Assembly (NCBI RefSeq): GCF_001429045.1
Contig: NZ_LMHY01000007.1
Span: forward strand, 54,750 to 113,116
DNA from: Pseudomonas sp. Root71
GTDB lineage: Bacteria > Pseudomonadota > Gammaproteobacteria > Pseudomonadales > Pseudomonadaceae
Reading direction: 5' to 3'
Length of the DNA: 58,367 nt
Part shown: piece after piece, positions 47,900 through 56,630 of the stretch
Layout of the letters: each line of letters begins with the position of its first letter
Position numbering within the stretch: position 1 is the stretch's first letter
Position numbers and translations under genes: made by a program
Notes under the pieces: generated by a model
What the model was told of the DNA's origin: nothing
What the model saw: the letters and a program-made list of their open reading frames with translations, nothing else
Database searches by the model: none

Positions 47900-49749
47900 A
47901 CCTACTCTTTCTGACTTTCGTATTCCCTCTCATTGGTTTCCTGCTGCTGTCGTTCTCACGCGGCCGCATTTCGGAAAACCTGGCCGCGCTGATCGGCGTG
48001 GGCTCCATCGGTCTGTCTGCGATCGTTACCGCCTACGTGATCTGGCAATTCAACGTCGCCCCGCCGGAAGGCGGCCACTACACCCAGGTGTTGTGGCAGT
48101 GGATGGCGGTGGAAGGCTTCACGCCGAACTTCGCCCTGTATCTGGACGGCCTGTCGCTGACCATGCTCGGTGTGGTCGTCGGCGTCGGCTTCCTGATCCA
48201 CCTGTTCGCGTCCTGGTACATGCGCGGTGAAGACGGCTACTCGCGCTTCTTCGCCTACACCAACCTGTTTATCGCCAGCATGCTGTTCCTGGTGCTGGGC
48301 GATAACCTGTTGTTCCTGTACTTCGGCTGGGAAGGCGTGGGCCTGTGCTCGTACCTGTTGATCGGTTTCTACTACAGCAACCGCAACAACGGTAACGCCG
48401 CACTCAAGGCCTTCATCGTGACCCGTATCGGTGATGTGTTCATGGCCATCGGCCTGTTCATTCTGTTTGCCCAACTGGGCACGCTGAACGTTCAGGAACT
48501 GCTGGTGCTGGCTCCACAGAAATTCCAGTCCGGCGACTTCTGGATGGTCATGGCCACCCTGATGCTGCTCGGTGGCGCTGTCGGTAAATCCGCGCAGTTG
48601 CCGCTGCAAACCTGGCTGGCGGACGCGATGGCCGGCCCGACTCCGGTTTCGGCACTGATCCACGCTGCAACCATGGTGACCGCGGGCGTCTACCTGATCG
48701 CCCGTACCCACGGCTTGTTCACCCTGGCGCCGGAAATCCTGCACCTGGTGGGCATCGTTGGCGGTGTGACTCTGGTACTGGCTGGTTTCGCAGCCCTGGT
48801 CCAGACCGACATCAAGCGTATCCTCGCCTATTCGACCATGAGCCAGATCGGCTACATGTTCCTGGCCCTGGGCGTTGGTGCCTGGGACGGCGCGATCTTC
48901 CACCTGATGACCCACGCCTTCTTCAAGGCCCTGCTGTTCCTTGCGTCCGGTGCGGTGATCGTTGCCTGCCACCACGAGCAGAACATCTTCAAGATGGGTG
49001 GTCTGTGGAAGAAACTGCCACTGGCCTACGCCAGCTTCATCGTCGGCGGCGCGGCCCTGGCGGCCTTGCCACTGGTAACCGCAGGCTTCTACTCCAAGGA
49101 CGAAATCCTCTGGGAAGCCTTCGCCAGCGGCAACAACGGTCTGCTCTACGCCGGTCTGGTCGGTGCGTTCATGACTTCGCTGTACACCTTCCGCCTGATC
49201 TTCATCGCGTTCCACGGTGAAGTGAAGACCGAAGCCCACGCCGGTCATGGCATTGCGCACTGGCTGCCACTGTCGGTGCTGATCGTATTGTCGACCTTCA
49301 TCGGCGCGATGATCGTTCCACCGCTGCACGGCGTGCTGCCGCAAAGCGTCGGCCATGCCGGCGGCGAAGCCAAGCACAGCCTGGAAATCGCCTCGGGCGC
49401 CATCGCCCTGGCCGGTATCCTGCTGGCCGCGCTGCTGTTCCTCGGCAAGCGTCGCTTCGTCACCGCCGTCGCCAACAGCGGCATCGGCCGTTTCCTCTCG
49501 GCCTGGTGGTTCGCTGCCTGGGGCTTCGACTGGATCTACGACAAACTGTTCGTCAAGCCGTACCTGGCGATCAGCCACATCCTGCGCAAAGACCCGCTCG
49601 ACCAGACCATCGGTCTGATCCCGCGCATGGCCAAAGGCGGTCACACCGCCCTGAGCCGTACCGAGACCGGTCAACTGCGTTGGTACGCCGCCTCGATGGC
49701 TGCTGGTGCCGTGCTGGTAATCGGCGCCGTCGTGCTGGTAGCGGTCTGA
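47896..49749 (+). CDS. nuoL: NADH-quinone oxidoreductase subunit L
   Basis: A 617-residue antiporter-like proton pump subunit at the far end of the membrane arm, with about 16 helices and the long lateral helix at the C terminus. Conserved proton-path segments [33 protein letters not shown] and [18 protein letters not shown] are intact. Confidence 0.97.
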   Translation: MNLLFLTFVFPLIGFLLLSFSRGRISENLAALIGVGSIGLSAIVTAYVIWQFNVAPPEGGHYTQVLWQWMAVEGFTPNFALYLDGLSLTMLGVVVGVGFLIHLFASWYMRGEDGYSRFFAYTNLFIASMLFLVLGDNLLFLYFGWEGVGLCSYLLIGFYYSNRNNGNAALKAFIVTRIGDVFMAIGLFILFAQLGTLNVQELLVLAPQKFQSGDFWMVMATLMLLGGAVGKSAQLPLQTWLADAMAGPTPVSALIHAATMVTAGVYLIARTHGLFTLAPEILHLVGIVGGVTLVLAGFAALVQTDIKRILAYSTMSQIGYMFLALGVGAWDGAIFHLMTHAFFKALLFLASGAVIVACHHEQNIFKMGGLWKKLPLAYASFIVGGAALAALPLVTAGFYSKDEILWEAFASGNNGLLYAGLVGAFMTSLYTFRLIFIAFHGEVKTEAHAGHGIAHWLPLSVLIVLSTFIGAMIVPPLHGVLPQSVGHAGGEAKHSLEIASGAIALAGILLAALLFLGKRRFVTAVANSGIGRFLSAWWFAAWGFDWIYDKLFVKPYLAISHILRKDPLDQTIGLIPRMAKGGHTALSRTETGQLRWYAASMAAGAVLVIGAVVLVAV

Positions 49750-49788
49750 TATGAACCTTGCGAATTTGCGAAAGGAAACGAACCCGTC

Positions 49789-51321
49789 ATGATTCTGCCT
49801 TGGCTAATCCTGATCCCCTTCATCGGCGGCCTGCTGTGCTGGATGGGTGAGCGCTTCGGCGCCACCCTCCCCCGCTGGATTGCGCTGATCACCATGTCCC
49901 TGTTGCTCTCCCTCGGCCTCTGGCTGTGGGCCAACGGTGATTATTCATTTGCACCAAAGCCTGGCGCCGATCCGACCTGGGCGCTTGAGTTCAAGCAAGT
50001 CTGGATCCAGCGCTTCGGCATCAACGTGCACCTGGCCCTCGACGGCCTGTCGCTGTTGATGATCATGCTGACCGGTCTGCTGGGTGTGCTCTCGGTACTC
50101 TGCTCGTGGAAAGAAATCCAGCGTCACGTGGGCTTCTTCCACCTGAACCTGATGTGGATCCTGGGCGGTGTCGTCGGCGTGTTCCTCGCCCTCGACCTGT
50201 TCATGTTCTTCTTCTTCTGGGAAATGATGCTGGTGCCGATGTACTTCCTCATCGCGCTCTGGGGTCACAGTTCTTCGGACGGCAAGAAAACCCGGATCTA
50301 CGCGGCGACCAAGTTCTTCATCTTCACTCAGGCTTCCGGCCTGATCATGCTGGTGGCGATCCTGGGCCTGGTACTGGTCAACTTCAACGACACCGGCGTG
50401 ATTACCTTCAACTACGCCGACCTGTTGAAGACCAAGATGTCGATGACCACCGAGTACATCCTGATGCTCGGCTTCTTCATCGCCTTCGCGGTCAAGCTGC
50501 CGGTCGTGCCGTTCCACTCCTGGTTGCCTGATGCTCACGCCCAGGCGCCGACCGCAGGTTCCGTCGACCTCGCCGGTATCTTGCTGAAGACCGCTGCCTA
50601 CGGCCTGCTGCGCTTCGCCCTGCCGCTGTTCCCGAATGCTTCGGCCGAGTTCGCGCCGTTTGCGATGGCCCTGGGCCTGATCGGGATCTTCTACGGTGCG
50701 TTCCTGGCGTTCGCGCAAACCGACATCAAGCGTCTGATTGCCTTCTCGTCCGTTTCCCACATGGGCTTCGTACTGATCGGCATCTACTCCGGCAGCCAAC
50801 TGGCGCTGCAGGGCGCGGTGATGCAGATGCTGGCTCACGGTCTGTCGGCCGCGGCACTCTTTATCCTCTCCGGTCAGCTGTACGAGCGCACCCACACCCG
50901 CGACATGCGTGAAATGGGTGGCCTGTGGTCGAAGATCGCTTACCTGCCGGCCCTCAGCCTGTTCTTTGCAGCGGCATCCCTGGGCTTGCCGGGTACCGGT
51001 AACTTCGTCGGAGAGTTCCTGATCCTGATCGGCACCTTCCCGATCGCCCCATGGGTGACCATCATCGCGACGTCCGGCCTGGTGTTCGGTTCGGTCTACT
51101 CGCTGATCATGATCCACCGTGCGTACTTCGGCCCGGCCAAATCGGACGCGGTGCTGCATGGCATGGACGGTCGCGAAATGATCATGGTGGTCGGTCTGGC
51201 CGCACTGCTGATCTACATCGGCGTGTACCCACAACCGTTCCTCGATACCTCTGCCGCGACGATGCATGGCGTGCAGCAGTGGCTCGGCACCGCCTTCACT
51301 CAACTCGCTTCGGCCCGGTAA
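49789..51321 (+). CDS. nuoM: NADH-quinone oxidoreductase subunit M
   Basis: A 510-residue antiporter-like proton pump subunit. Features include [19 protein letters not shown], the [20 protein letters not shown] motif with the key Lys, and [20 protein letters not shown]. Thirty-nine bases after nuoL with GAAAGGAAAC upstream. Confidence 0.97.
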   Translation: MILPWLILIPFIGGLLCWMGERFGATLPRWIALITMSLLLSLGLWLWANGDYSFAPKPGADPTWALEFKQVWIQRFGINVHLALDGLSLLMIMLTGLLGVLSVLCSWKEIQRHVGFFHLNLMWILGGVVGVFLALDLFMFFFFWEMMLVPMYFLIALWGHSSSDGKKTRIYAATKFFIFTQASGLIMLVAILGLVLVNFNDTGVITFNYADLLKTKMSMTTEYILMLGFFIAFAVKLPVVPFHSWLPDAHAQAPTAGSVDLAGILLKTAAYGLLRFALPLFPNASAEFAPFAMALGLIGIFYGAFLAFAQTDIKRLIAFSSVSHMGFVLIGIYSGSQLALQGAVMQMLAHGLSAAALFILSGQLYERTHTRDMREMGGLWSKIAYLPALSLFFAAASLGLPGTGNFVGEFLILIGTFPIAPWVTIIATSGLVFGSVYSLIMIHRAYFGPAKSDAVLHGMDGREMIMVVGLAALLIYIGVYPQPFLDTSAATMHGVQQWLGTAFTQLASAR

Positions 51322-51328
51322 GAGCGCT

Positions 51329-52792
51329 ATGGAATTCACGACCCAACACTTTATCGCGCTAGCGCCGCTGTTGATCACCAGCGCCACGATCATCGTGGTG
51401 ATGCTGGCGATCGCCTGGCGCCGCAACCACTCGCAGACCTTCCTGATTTCCGTGGCGGGTTTGAACCTGGCACTGTTGTCGATCCTGCCTGCCTTGAAAG
51501 TCGCGCCCCTGGCCGTGACGCCCTTGCTGCAGATCGACAGCTTCGCCTGTCTGTACATGGCGCTGATCCTGGTCGCCACCCTCGCCTGTGTCACCCTCGC
51601 CCACGCCTACCTCGGCGATGGCGGCACGGGTTACCCGGGCAACCGTGAAGAACTGTACCTGCTGATCCTGATGGCCGCCGCCGGTGGCCTGGTTCTGGTC
51701 AGCGCGCAGCACCTGGCCGGGTTGTTCATCGGTCTGGAACTGCTGTCGGTACCGGTCTACGGTCTGGTGGCTTATGCCTTCTTCAACAAGCGCTCGCTGG
51801 AAGCCGGCATCAAGTACATGGTGCTGTCGGCGGCCGGTTCCGCGTTCCTGTTGTTCGGCATGGCCCTGCTCTACGCTGACTCCGGCTCCCTGAGCTTCGT
51901 CGGCATCGGTCAGGCACTGGCGGCTACCGGCCTGCCAAGCTCGCTGGCACAACTGGGCCTGGGCATGATGCTGATCGGCCTGGCGTTCAAGCTGTCGCTG
52001 GTGCCGTTCCACCTCTGGACTCCGGACGTTTACGAGGGTGCTCCGGCGCCGGTCGCAGCGTTCCTGGCGACCGCTTCCAAAGTGGCTGTGTTCGCCGTGA
52101 TGGTGCGTCTGTTCCAGATCTCGCCAGCGGCGAGCAGCGGTGTCCTGAGCGACGTGCTGACCATCATTGCCATCGCGTCGATCCTGTTCGGTAACCTGCT
52201 GGCACTGACCCAGAGCAACCTCAAGCGTCTGCTGGGTTACTCGTCCATCGCCCACTTCGGTTACCTGCTGATCGCCCTGGTGGCAAGCAAGGGCCTGGCC
52301 GTGGAAGCCATCGGCGTGTACCTGGTCACCTACGTGATCACCAGCCTCGGTGCTTTCGGTGTGATCACCCTGATGTCCTCGCCGTACAAAGGCCGTGACG
52401 CGGACGCCCTGTACGAATACCGCGGCCTGTTCTGGCGCCGTCCGTACCTGACCGCTGTCCTGACCGTGATGATGCTGTCCCTGGCCGGTATCCCGCTGAC
52501 CGCGGGCTTCATCGGCAAGTTCTACATCATCGCCACCGGTGTCGAGTCCCATCAGTGGTGGCTGGTCGGCTCGCTGGTACTGGGCAGCGCCATTGGCGTC
52601 TTCTACTACCTGCGCGTGATGGTCACCCTGTACCTGATCGAACCGAACCTGCGTCGCGTCGATGCGCAACTGCACTGGGAACAGAAGGCAGGTGGCGTGA
52701 TGCTGCTGGCCATCGCCCTGGTCGCGTTCTTCCTCGGCGTCTACCCACAACCGCTGCTGAACCTGGTTCAGCAATCGGGCCTGGTGGGTTGA
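51329..52792 (+). CDS. nuoN: NADH-quinone oxidoreductase subunit N
   Basis: A 487-residue antiporter-like proton pump subunit and last gene of the operon. [36 protein letters not shown] and [19 protein letters not shown] are the conserved proton-path regions. Start at ATGGAATTCACG, seven bases after the nuoM stop. Confidence 0.97.
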   Translation: MEFTTQHFIALAPLLITSATIIVVMLAIAWRRNHSQTFLISVAGLNLALLSILPALKVAPLAVTPLLQIDSFACLYMALILVATLACVTLAHAYLGDGGTGYPGNREELYLLILMAAAGGLVLVSAQHLAGLFIGLELLSVPVYGLVAYAFFNKRSLEAGIKYMVLSAAGSAFLLFGMALLYADSGSLSFVGIGQALAATGLPSSLAQLGLGMMLIGLAFKLSLVPFHLWTPDVYEGAPAPVAAFLATASKVAVFAVMVRLFQISPAASSGVLSDVLTIIAIASILFGNLLALTQSNLKRLLGYSSIAHFGYLLIALVASKGLAVEAIGVYLVTYVITSLGAFGVITLMSSPYKGRDADALYEYRGLFWRRPYLTAVLTVMMLSLAGIPLTAGFIGKFYIIATGVESHQWWLVGSLVLGSAIGVFYYLRVMVTLYLIEPNLRRVDAQLHWEQKAGGVMLLAIALVAFFLGVYPQPLLNLVQQSGLVG

Positions 52793-52820
52793 TCGCTTAA
52801 GCGACACTCGGTAGAAAACA

Positions 52821-52846
52821 CAAACGGCACCTTCGGGTGCCGTTTG
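52821..52846 (+). terminator. Terminator of the nuo operon
   Basis: CAAACGGCACC-TTCG-GGTGCCGTTTG, 28 bases after nuoN. A 22-base core of this hairpin recurs at 56637-56658 on the far side of the RiPP genes. Confidence 0.8.
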
Positions 52847-52867
52847 CATTGGCGCCTGAAAAATAGT

Positions 52868-53212
52868 TCAGAGCCTCCCCTGCCGTCGGATGTGTGAGAG
52901 TTTTTCGATCGCTATAGGAAAACTCACCATACGCACCAGCCGAAAACCGGCCAGTTTCTCCCAGCGTAATTTTTGATCCACCTCTTTCTGAAAGATCCGA
53001 CACACAACGACTACAAAACCTGGAAAGCGGCGCCCGGATATACCGGGAATCCGAATATATAAGTATCCACTTTCGTTTATCGCCCCCCACGCAAGCCCCT
53101 GCCTCTCTGCATTCAACTCTTGAAATGCGGCGACATCTATTGGAAAACAAATAACAAACCAAAATTGATGTGTACATATTTCATCGGCGCCGACAGCCAA
53201 GAACTGCAACAT
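52868..53212 (-). CDS. Possible small protein divergent from the RiPP operon
   Basis: An open frame of 114 residues if it starts at ATG 53212, or 137 if at ATG 53281. The text reads like protein, with mixed hydrophobic strands (RFPGFVVVVCRIF, GYLYIRIPGISG) and a charged end (KLRWEKLAGFRLVRMVSF). I know no family. Neither start has a good ribosome-binding site, and the longer form would overlap the promoter of the peptide gene. It could be an immunity or regulatory protein of the island, or spurious. A second long frame on the same strand (to 52797) runs through the nuo terminator and was rejected. Confidence 0.35.
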   Translation of the reverse strand: MLQFLAVGADEICTHQFWFVICFPIDVAAFQELNAERQGLAWGAINESGYLYIRIPGISGRRFPGFVVVVCRIFQKEVDQKLRWEKLAGFRLVRMVSFPIAIEKLSHIRRQGRL

Positions 53213-53222
53213 CTGCACACTT

Positions 53223-53250
53223 TTGACCCAAATACCCCTTTGATTATAGA
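53223..53250 (+). promoter_or_regulatory. Promoter of the RiPP operon
   Basis: TTGACC (53223-53228), 16-base spacer, TATAGA (53245-53250), giving a start near 53257 and a leader of about 48 bases before the peptide gene. The best sigma-70 match seen in the window. Confidence 0.6.
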
Positions 53251-53258
53251 TTCGACTC

Positions 53259-53274
53259 GTGCTGAAAACAGCAC
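53259..53274. promoter_or_regulatory. Palindrome at the RiPP transcription start
   Basis: GTGCTG-AAAA-CAGCAC is perfect and begins nine bases after the minus-10 box. It is either an operator for a repressor or a 5' hairpin protecting the message. No regulator gene is present beside it. Confidence 0.5.
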
Positions 53275-53304
53275 ACTCCATTTCTAATCAAAGGAAACTT
53301 CCCA

Positions 53305-53445
53305 ATGGGTTATATGGTCAGCGGCTGGAATGCCAACAAAATCACGGATATCGAGCAACAGGAAACACCTACGCCTGAGCAGATCGAAGCATTGCAATTG
53401 ACCGAAGCTGAATTGGCGGAACTTGTAGAACAAGACGTCGAGTAA
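53305..53445 (+). CDS. Putative RiPP precursor peptide (46 residues)
   Basis: A 46-residue peptide starting MGYMVSGWNANKITDIEQQ and ending in an acidic, helix-prone stretch (TPEQIEALQLTEAELAELVE, then QDVE). AAGGA lies nine bases before the ATG. LTEAELAELVE resembles the recognition helices of RiPP leaders, but it is at the C terminus with only four residues after it, so a normal leader-core order leaves no core. The uncharged N-terminal part (Gly, Tyr, Met, Val, Ser, Trp, Asn) is the better core candidate. It has no Cys; one Ser (6) and four Thr (14, 21, 23, 33). The next gene is a YcaO enzyme. Too short for usual gene finding, so probably unannotated. The peptide role is inferred from position, size and composition. 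Confidence 0.75.
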   Translation: MGYMVSGWNANKITDIEQQETPTPEQIEALQLTEAELAELVEQDVE

Positions 53446-53451
53446 CAATAC

Positions 53452-53476
53452 GAACGGGGGACAGGTTCCCCCGTTC
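53452..53476 (+). promoter_or_regulatory. GC-rich hairpin between precursor and ycaO genes
   Basis: GAACGGGGG-ACAGGTT-CCCCCGTTC is a perfect 9-bp stem starting seven bases after the peptide stop and not followed by a U-run. It suits a stabiliser or partial attenuator that yields more peptide mRNA than enzyme mRNA. Confidence 0.65.
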
Positions 53477-53491
53477 TCACGAGGAAAAACA

Positions 53492-54727
53492 ATGGACAGG
53501 ACAAGGATTGCCGAACGGGAACTGTCAGCGGACGAGGCACAAAAGCGCATTCTCGCCGAACTGCGCTTTTTGGGGCTCGAACCCAGCATCCGCACACTAG
53601 GACGTAAAGTTGTCTCGGTGTTGGCCAGTCTCGGTAGCAACACGCATGAACCGATCTGTGGCGCCGGCAAAGGCTATCCGGACCAGGCTCGGATCGGCGC
53701 ACTCTATGAAGCCCTCGAGCACTATTGGACGGAAGATCTGAGCGCTAAAGACATTCACTTTGCAACTGCGCAATACTTTACGGAAACAAAGCTTTTTAAC
53801 GATGACTCAGTACTGCAGCTTGTTTGCGACCAAAAAGACACCCGGATCGCTTGCCGAACTTATAAATGCCCCTTGCAAGACACTCACTTTCACTACCCGA
53901 TAGCACTGACTCTGCCAGGTTATCCAGAGCGGGCATTTGAACAGGACAATGCCAACTATTGTGCCCTGCGCCGATATTCAAGTAACAGTGGTACGGCGAT
54001 CGGAGCGAGTTACAACGAAGCATTACTCCATGCCACCAACGAATGCATTGAACGGGATGCCGTTTCTTTATTTTTGCTGAACCACTTTTATTATGAAAAT
54101 CATCCACCTCAGCGACGGGTTGCACGCCTGCGTCAAAGCGATATCCTCGGCCGTTTGTGGACCGATGCCGAAAGGGAGATTGGCGCAGAAATCGTGTTGC
54201 TGGAAATCAGCAATGAATTCCAGGCACGAACATTCCTGGCTTTCCCAGCAACGCCAGACACCCACATCAGCCTGTACGGTACGGGTTGTTCCCTTGACCC
54301 ACGGCATGGTGCCTGGCGTGCGCTGACCGAACTGGTACAACTGCATCACGCCGTGTCGCAGTCGCAGTCGCAATATCGGCAACACCTGATCAATGCACAG
54401 CGACATTTACAGCGCTTTCCCCGTCTGTTGCGCTGCTCGCAGTTCCATACCCCGTCGCTACTGTCTCCCCAACATAGCGTGGTGCTGCCCGACGCGTGGG
54501 ATGAACGACCATTGACCGAGCAAATCGACCAGTTGCTGCAAGACCTGCAACGTCACGGACGGACATTAGGTGTAACTACTCTTCATCAAACAGCTTTGGG
54601 CACCACACTGGTCAACGTAGTCATTCCCGGTCTGGAGCGCTTTTTCATTGTTTCCAGCGGCAATGTTGTTATCCCCCAGTCCCGGGGTCGACGCCTGGAA
54701 AAAAACCGGCAGGCGACATGCGCATGA
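53492..54727 (+). CDS. Stand-alone YcaO-family cyclodehydratase
   Basis: A 411-residue YcaO enzyme, which uses ATP to activate a backbone amide of a precursor peptide (azoline, thioamide or macroamidine formation). ATP/Mg motifs are in order: GKGYPDQARIGALYEALEHY (59-78), GTAIGASYNEALLHATNECI then ERD (167-189), GTGCSLDPRHGAWRALTELV (263-282) and VVIPGLERF (376-384). The C terminus ends RRLEKNRQATCA, lacking the PxPxP tail of azoline-type YcaOs. No E1-like/ocin-ThiF partner, dehydrogenase or TfuA gene is near, so it acts alone or with an unlinked partner. Ribosome-binding site GAGGAAAAAC. Stop overlaps the methyltransferase start. Confidence 0.88.
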   Translation: MDRTRIAERELSADEAQKRILAELRFLGLEPSIRTLGRKVVSVLASLGSNTHEPICGAGKGYPDQARIGALYEALEHYWTEDLSAKDIHFATAQYFTETKLFNDDSVLQLVCDQKDTRIACRTYKCPLQDTHFHYPIALTLPGYPERAFEQDNANYCALRRYSSNSGTAIGASYNEALLHATNECIERDAVSLFLLNHFYYENHPPQRRVARLRQSDILGRLWTDAEREIGAEIVLLEISNEFQARTFLAFPATPDTHISLYGTGCSLDPRHGAWRALTELVQLHHAVSQSQSQYRQHLINAQRHLQRFPRLLRCSQFHTPSLLSPQHSVVLPDAWDERPLTEQIDQLLQDLQRHGRTLGVTTLHQTALGTTLVNVVIPGLERFFIVSSGNVVIPQSRGRRLEKNRQATCA

Positions 54728-55683
54728 ATACTCCAACGGTGGTTACTCCCGACCGAGAGGTGGCATTGGCTCAAGGCCTGGCCAGGCACGTCATCCAATC
54801 CGGTACCATGGGTTGCTACGTCGAGCCTGCGGGCGCCAGCCTGAATCATCTATTTTTTCTACGAGTGAAAGGTCGTGACTGGGTTGGCCGAAAGACCCTG
54901 CAACGTGACGCACACCAGCGGTTGCACCTGAGCAGTGTGCTCACCCCTTTCATGTTGCTTGGGCCTCTCGTCCAGTGGCAGTGGAGTAACGAAGGTGTAT
55001 CAATTTACTTTCGAACAGCGACCCTGGCTGAAAAAACCAAGGCCTTCGACACCGCACTGGCGCTATCTGATAGCGAGGTTAACTTCCCGTTTCCGTTATG
55101 TGACGACTCGAATCAGGAAGCGGTCTGTCCTGACGAGTTCTGGCAGTGCAACGAGGTCCTCGCCACACAACTGAACGCAGACGAAGCGCATTTTCGCGAC
55201 CATTGCGTCCAACTGCTCAAGACAATGCCAATGAAGGGGCAAGTAATTTACGACCCGGCCTGCTCCACCGGCGAGTTCATATCCCATCTGGCCCGGGAAC
55301 TCACCGACTATCGCTTTCTGGCATCCGATCGCTCGGCCTCGATGATTGCGTATGCAAAAAACCGCCACGTGACATCGCCAGTCGAATTTCGCCTGCTCGA
55401 CTCCAGCGACGCCGCCATTTGCGGCATTCAATGCGACGTCCTTATCCTTCGATTTCTTAATGCCGAAGTTCTGACCCGCAGCGACGCTCACACCGCTTTC
55501 CGCTCCCTGGTGCACTGCGTAAAGCCCGGCGGCAACCTCCTGATCTTCGGTCATACCCCTGTTCTGATTCCTGTACCCTGGCTGGCCCAGCAGTACCACC
55601 TGCATTTGTTGTCCAGCGTGGCGGCACGCTCCGGCCAGACAGAACTGTTCCAGTTCTATCGTTTGCTGGTCCCGACTTCATGA
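54718..55683 (+). CDS. Class I SAM-dependent methyltransferase of the RiPP cluster
   Basis: A 321-residue protein. The C-terminal half is a Rossmann methyltransferase: motif I VIYDPACSTGEFISHLA (177-193), acidic end of strand 2 at Asp204 (ASDRS), and post-motif VKPGGNLLIFG (268-278). The first 140 residues (VIQSGTMGCYVEPAGASLNH, VGRKTLQRDAHQRLHLSSVL) are no methyltransferase part I know and may bind the peptide. Start at 54718 or, with a classic ATGA overlap, at 54724. Likely methylates the modified peptide; the atom is unknown. Confidence 0.82.
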   Translation: MRMNTPTVVTPDREVALAQGLARHVIQSGTMGCYVEPAGASLNHLFFLRVKGRDWVGRKTLQRDAHQRLHLSSVLTPFMLLGPLVQWQWSNEGVSIYFRTATLAEKTKAFDTALALSDSEVNFPFPLCDDSNQEAVCPDEFWQCNEVLATQLNADEAHFRDHCVQLLKTMPMKGQVIYDPACSTGEFISHLARELTDYRFLASDRSASMIAYAKNRHVTSPVEFRLLDSSDAAICGIQCDVLILRFLNAEVLTRSDAHTAFRSLVHCVKPGGNLLIFGHTPVLIPVPWLAQQYHLHLLSSVAARSGQTELFQFYRLLVPTS

Positions 55684-56558
55684 CCGGCACTCTCCAAACA
55701 AACGGATACTACCCAACCGGCGACGGCCATCAACTGTATTGGGAGCGTCACGGAACACCGGGAGCCGAACCGGTATTTTTCCTCCACGGCGGCCCAGGCG
55801 GTCGCTGCCGGCATGAACACCTTGAGTTTTTCGACCTGGAGTGCTTCGACGTCGTTCTCTTCGATCAACGCGGGTGTGGACGCTCCCTCCCCCATGGCGA
55901 GCTCCGCGATAACACCTGCGGACTGTCAGTAGAAGACATCGATGGGTTACGTCAGCATCTGGACTTCGAAAAAATCAGTCTGCTGGGGGTTTCCTGGGGC
56001 AGCTGGCTGGCAATTCAGTACCAGCAGCGCTATCGCGACACCCTGCTGAAAACCACACTGGTCTCGGTTTTCGTGCCTTTCGCCGATAATGTCAGTGCCT
56101 ACGAACAAATGCTTAACCACGGACTGTCGACACTCACTGGCTGCCATGCAAGCCATTCCCTACGCGACATCTTCCGGATACTCTGCGAGGGCTGTCCGCT
56201 ACAGCAGCGCCACGCGGCCATTCAATGGTTACAAGCCCTTTTGCAACAGACAGGACAATCCATTGGCCGGAACACCCTTGAGGATTTCGTCGACGACGAA
56301 GCCATTCGCGCCATACGCCTGGAGCTGCATTACCACATGCAGCAATACTGCTTCACACCAGCCAACGAAGAGTTGACCCTGGATAGAAACACTTTGCTGA
56401 TGCAGGGAGTCAGGGACGCCTTCGGCATGGCCAGTGTGCGCTGGCTACGACAGCGTTTGAATCTTGATTGCCGACTGCTGTATGCCGGGCACAACGCGTT
56501 CGCCCCCCCCATGCTCAAGGCTGTGCGATATGCGCTCAAGCGTGTTGCCCGAGACTGA
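55680..56558 (+). CDS. Alpha/beta hydrolase, prolyl-iminopeptidase-like
   Basis: A 292-residue alpha/beta hydrolase close to proline iminopeptidases. Oxyanion motif HGGPGG (36-41), DQRGCGRS (62-69), nucleophile Ser105 in GVSWG, Asp246 in QGVRDAF and His271 in AGHNAF form a full triad. It is about 20-25 residues shorter than usual proline iminopeptidases, mostly in the cap. ATGA overlap with the methyltransferase gene ties it to the cluster, so it may trim the modified peptide. The bottromycin epimerase BotH has the same fold but without a working triad, so this is more likely a true peptidase. Confidence 0.85.
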   Translation: MTGTLQTNGYYPTGDGHQLYWERHGTPGAEPVFFLHGGPGGRCRHEHLEFFDLECFDVVLFDQRGCGRSLPHGELRDNTCGLSVEDIDGLRQHLDFEKISLLGVSWGSWLAIQYQQRYRDTLLKTTLVSVFVPFADNVSAYEQMLNHGLSTLTGCHASHSLRDIFRILCEGCPLQQRHAAIQWLQALLQQTGQSIGRNTLEDFVDDEAIRAIRLELHYHMQQYCFTPANEELTLDRNTLLMQGVRDAFGMASVRWLRQRLNLDCRLLYAGHNAFAPPMLKAVRYALKRVARD

Positions 56559-56594
56559 ATCAGCGGTAGCCGAACAGTCTGCCCGGAGGACTCG

Positions 56595-56624
56595 ATCTCT
56601 TGAGCTTTGTCTGGATCAAGAGAT
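56595..56624. repeat. Inverted repeat after the peptidase gene
   Basis: ATCTCTTGA-GCTTTGTCTGGA-TCAAGAGAT, a perfect 9-bp stem directly before the terminator. Function unknown; may add to transcript-end stability. Confidence 0.55.
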
Positions 56625-56630
56625 ACCACC

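Noticed and set aside
45507..52849. Long minus-strand frames opposite nuoH-nuoN
   Set aside because: Rich in His, Gln, Asp and Glu with no domains, the usual antisense look of hydrophobic membrane-protein genes in GC-rich DNA.
52797..53177. Minus-strand frame of 126 codons behind nuoN
   Set aside because: It runs through the nuo terminator hairpin and starts within another better-looking frame; no ribosome-binding site.
53305..53445. Conventional leader-core thiazole/oxazole peptide (microcin B17 type)
   Set aside because: No Cys, no Ser/Thr-Gly-rich C terminus, and no E1-like or dehydrogenase partner genes are present.
53305..53445. Scaffold peptide for a tRNA-dependent amino-acid ligase pathway
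   Set aside because: No LanB-like ligase gene is in the cluster; kept only as an alternative for the C-terminal end.
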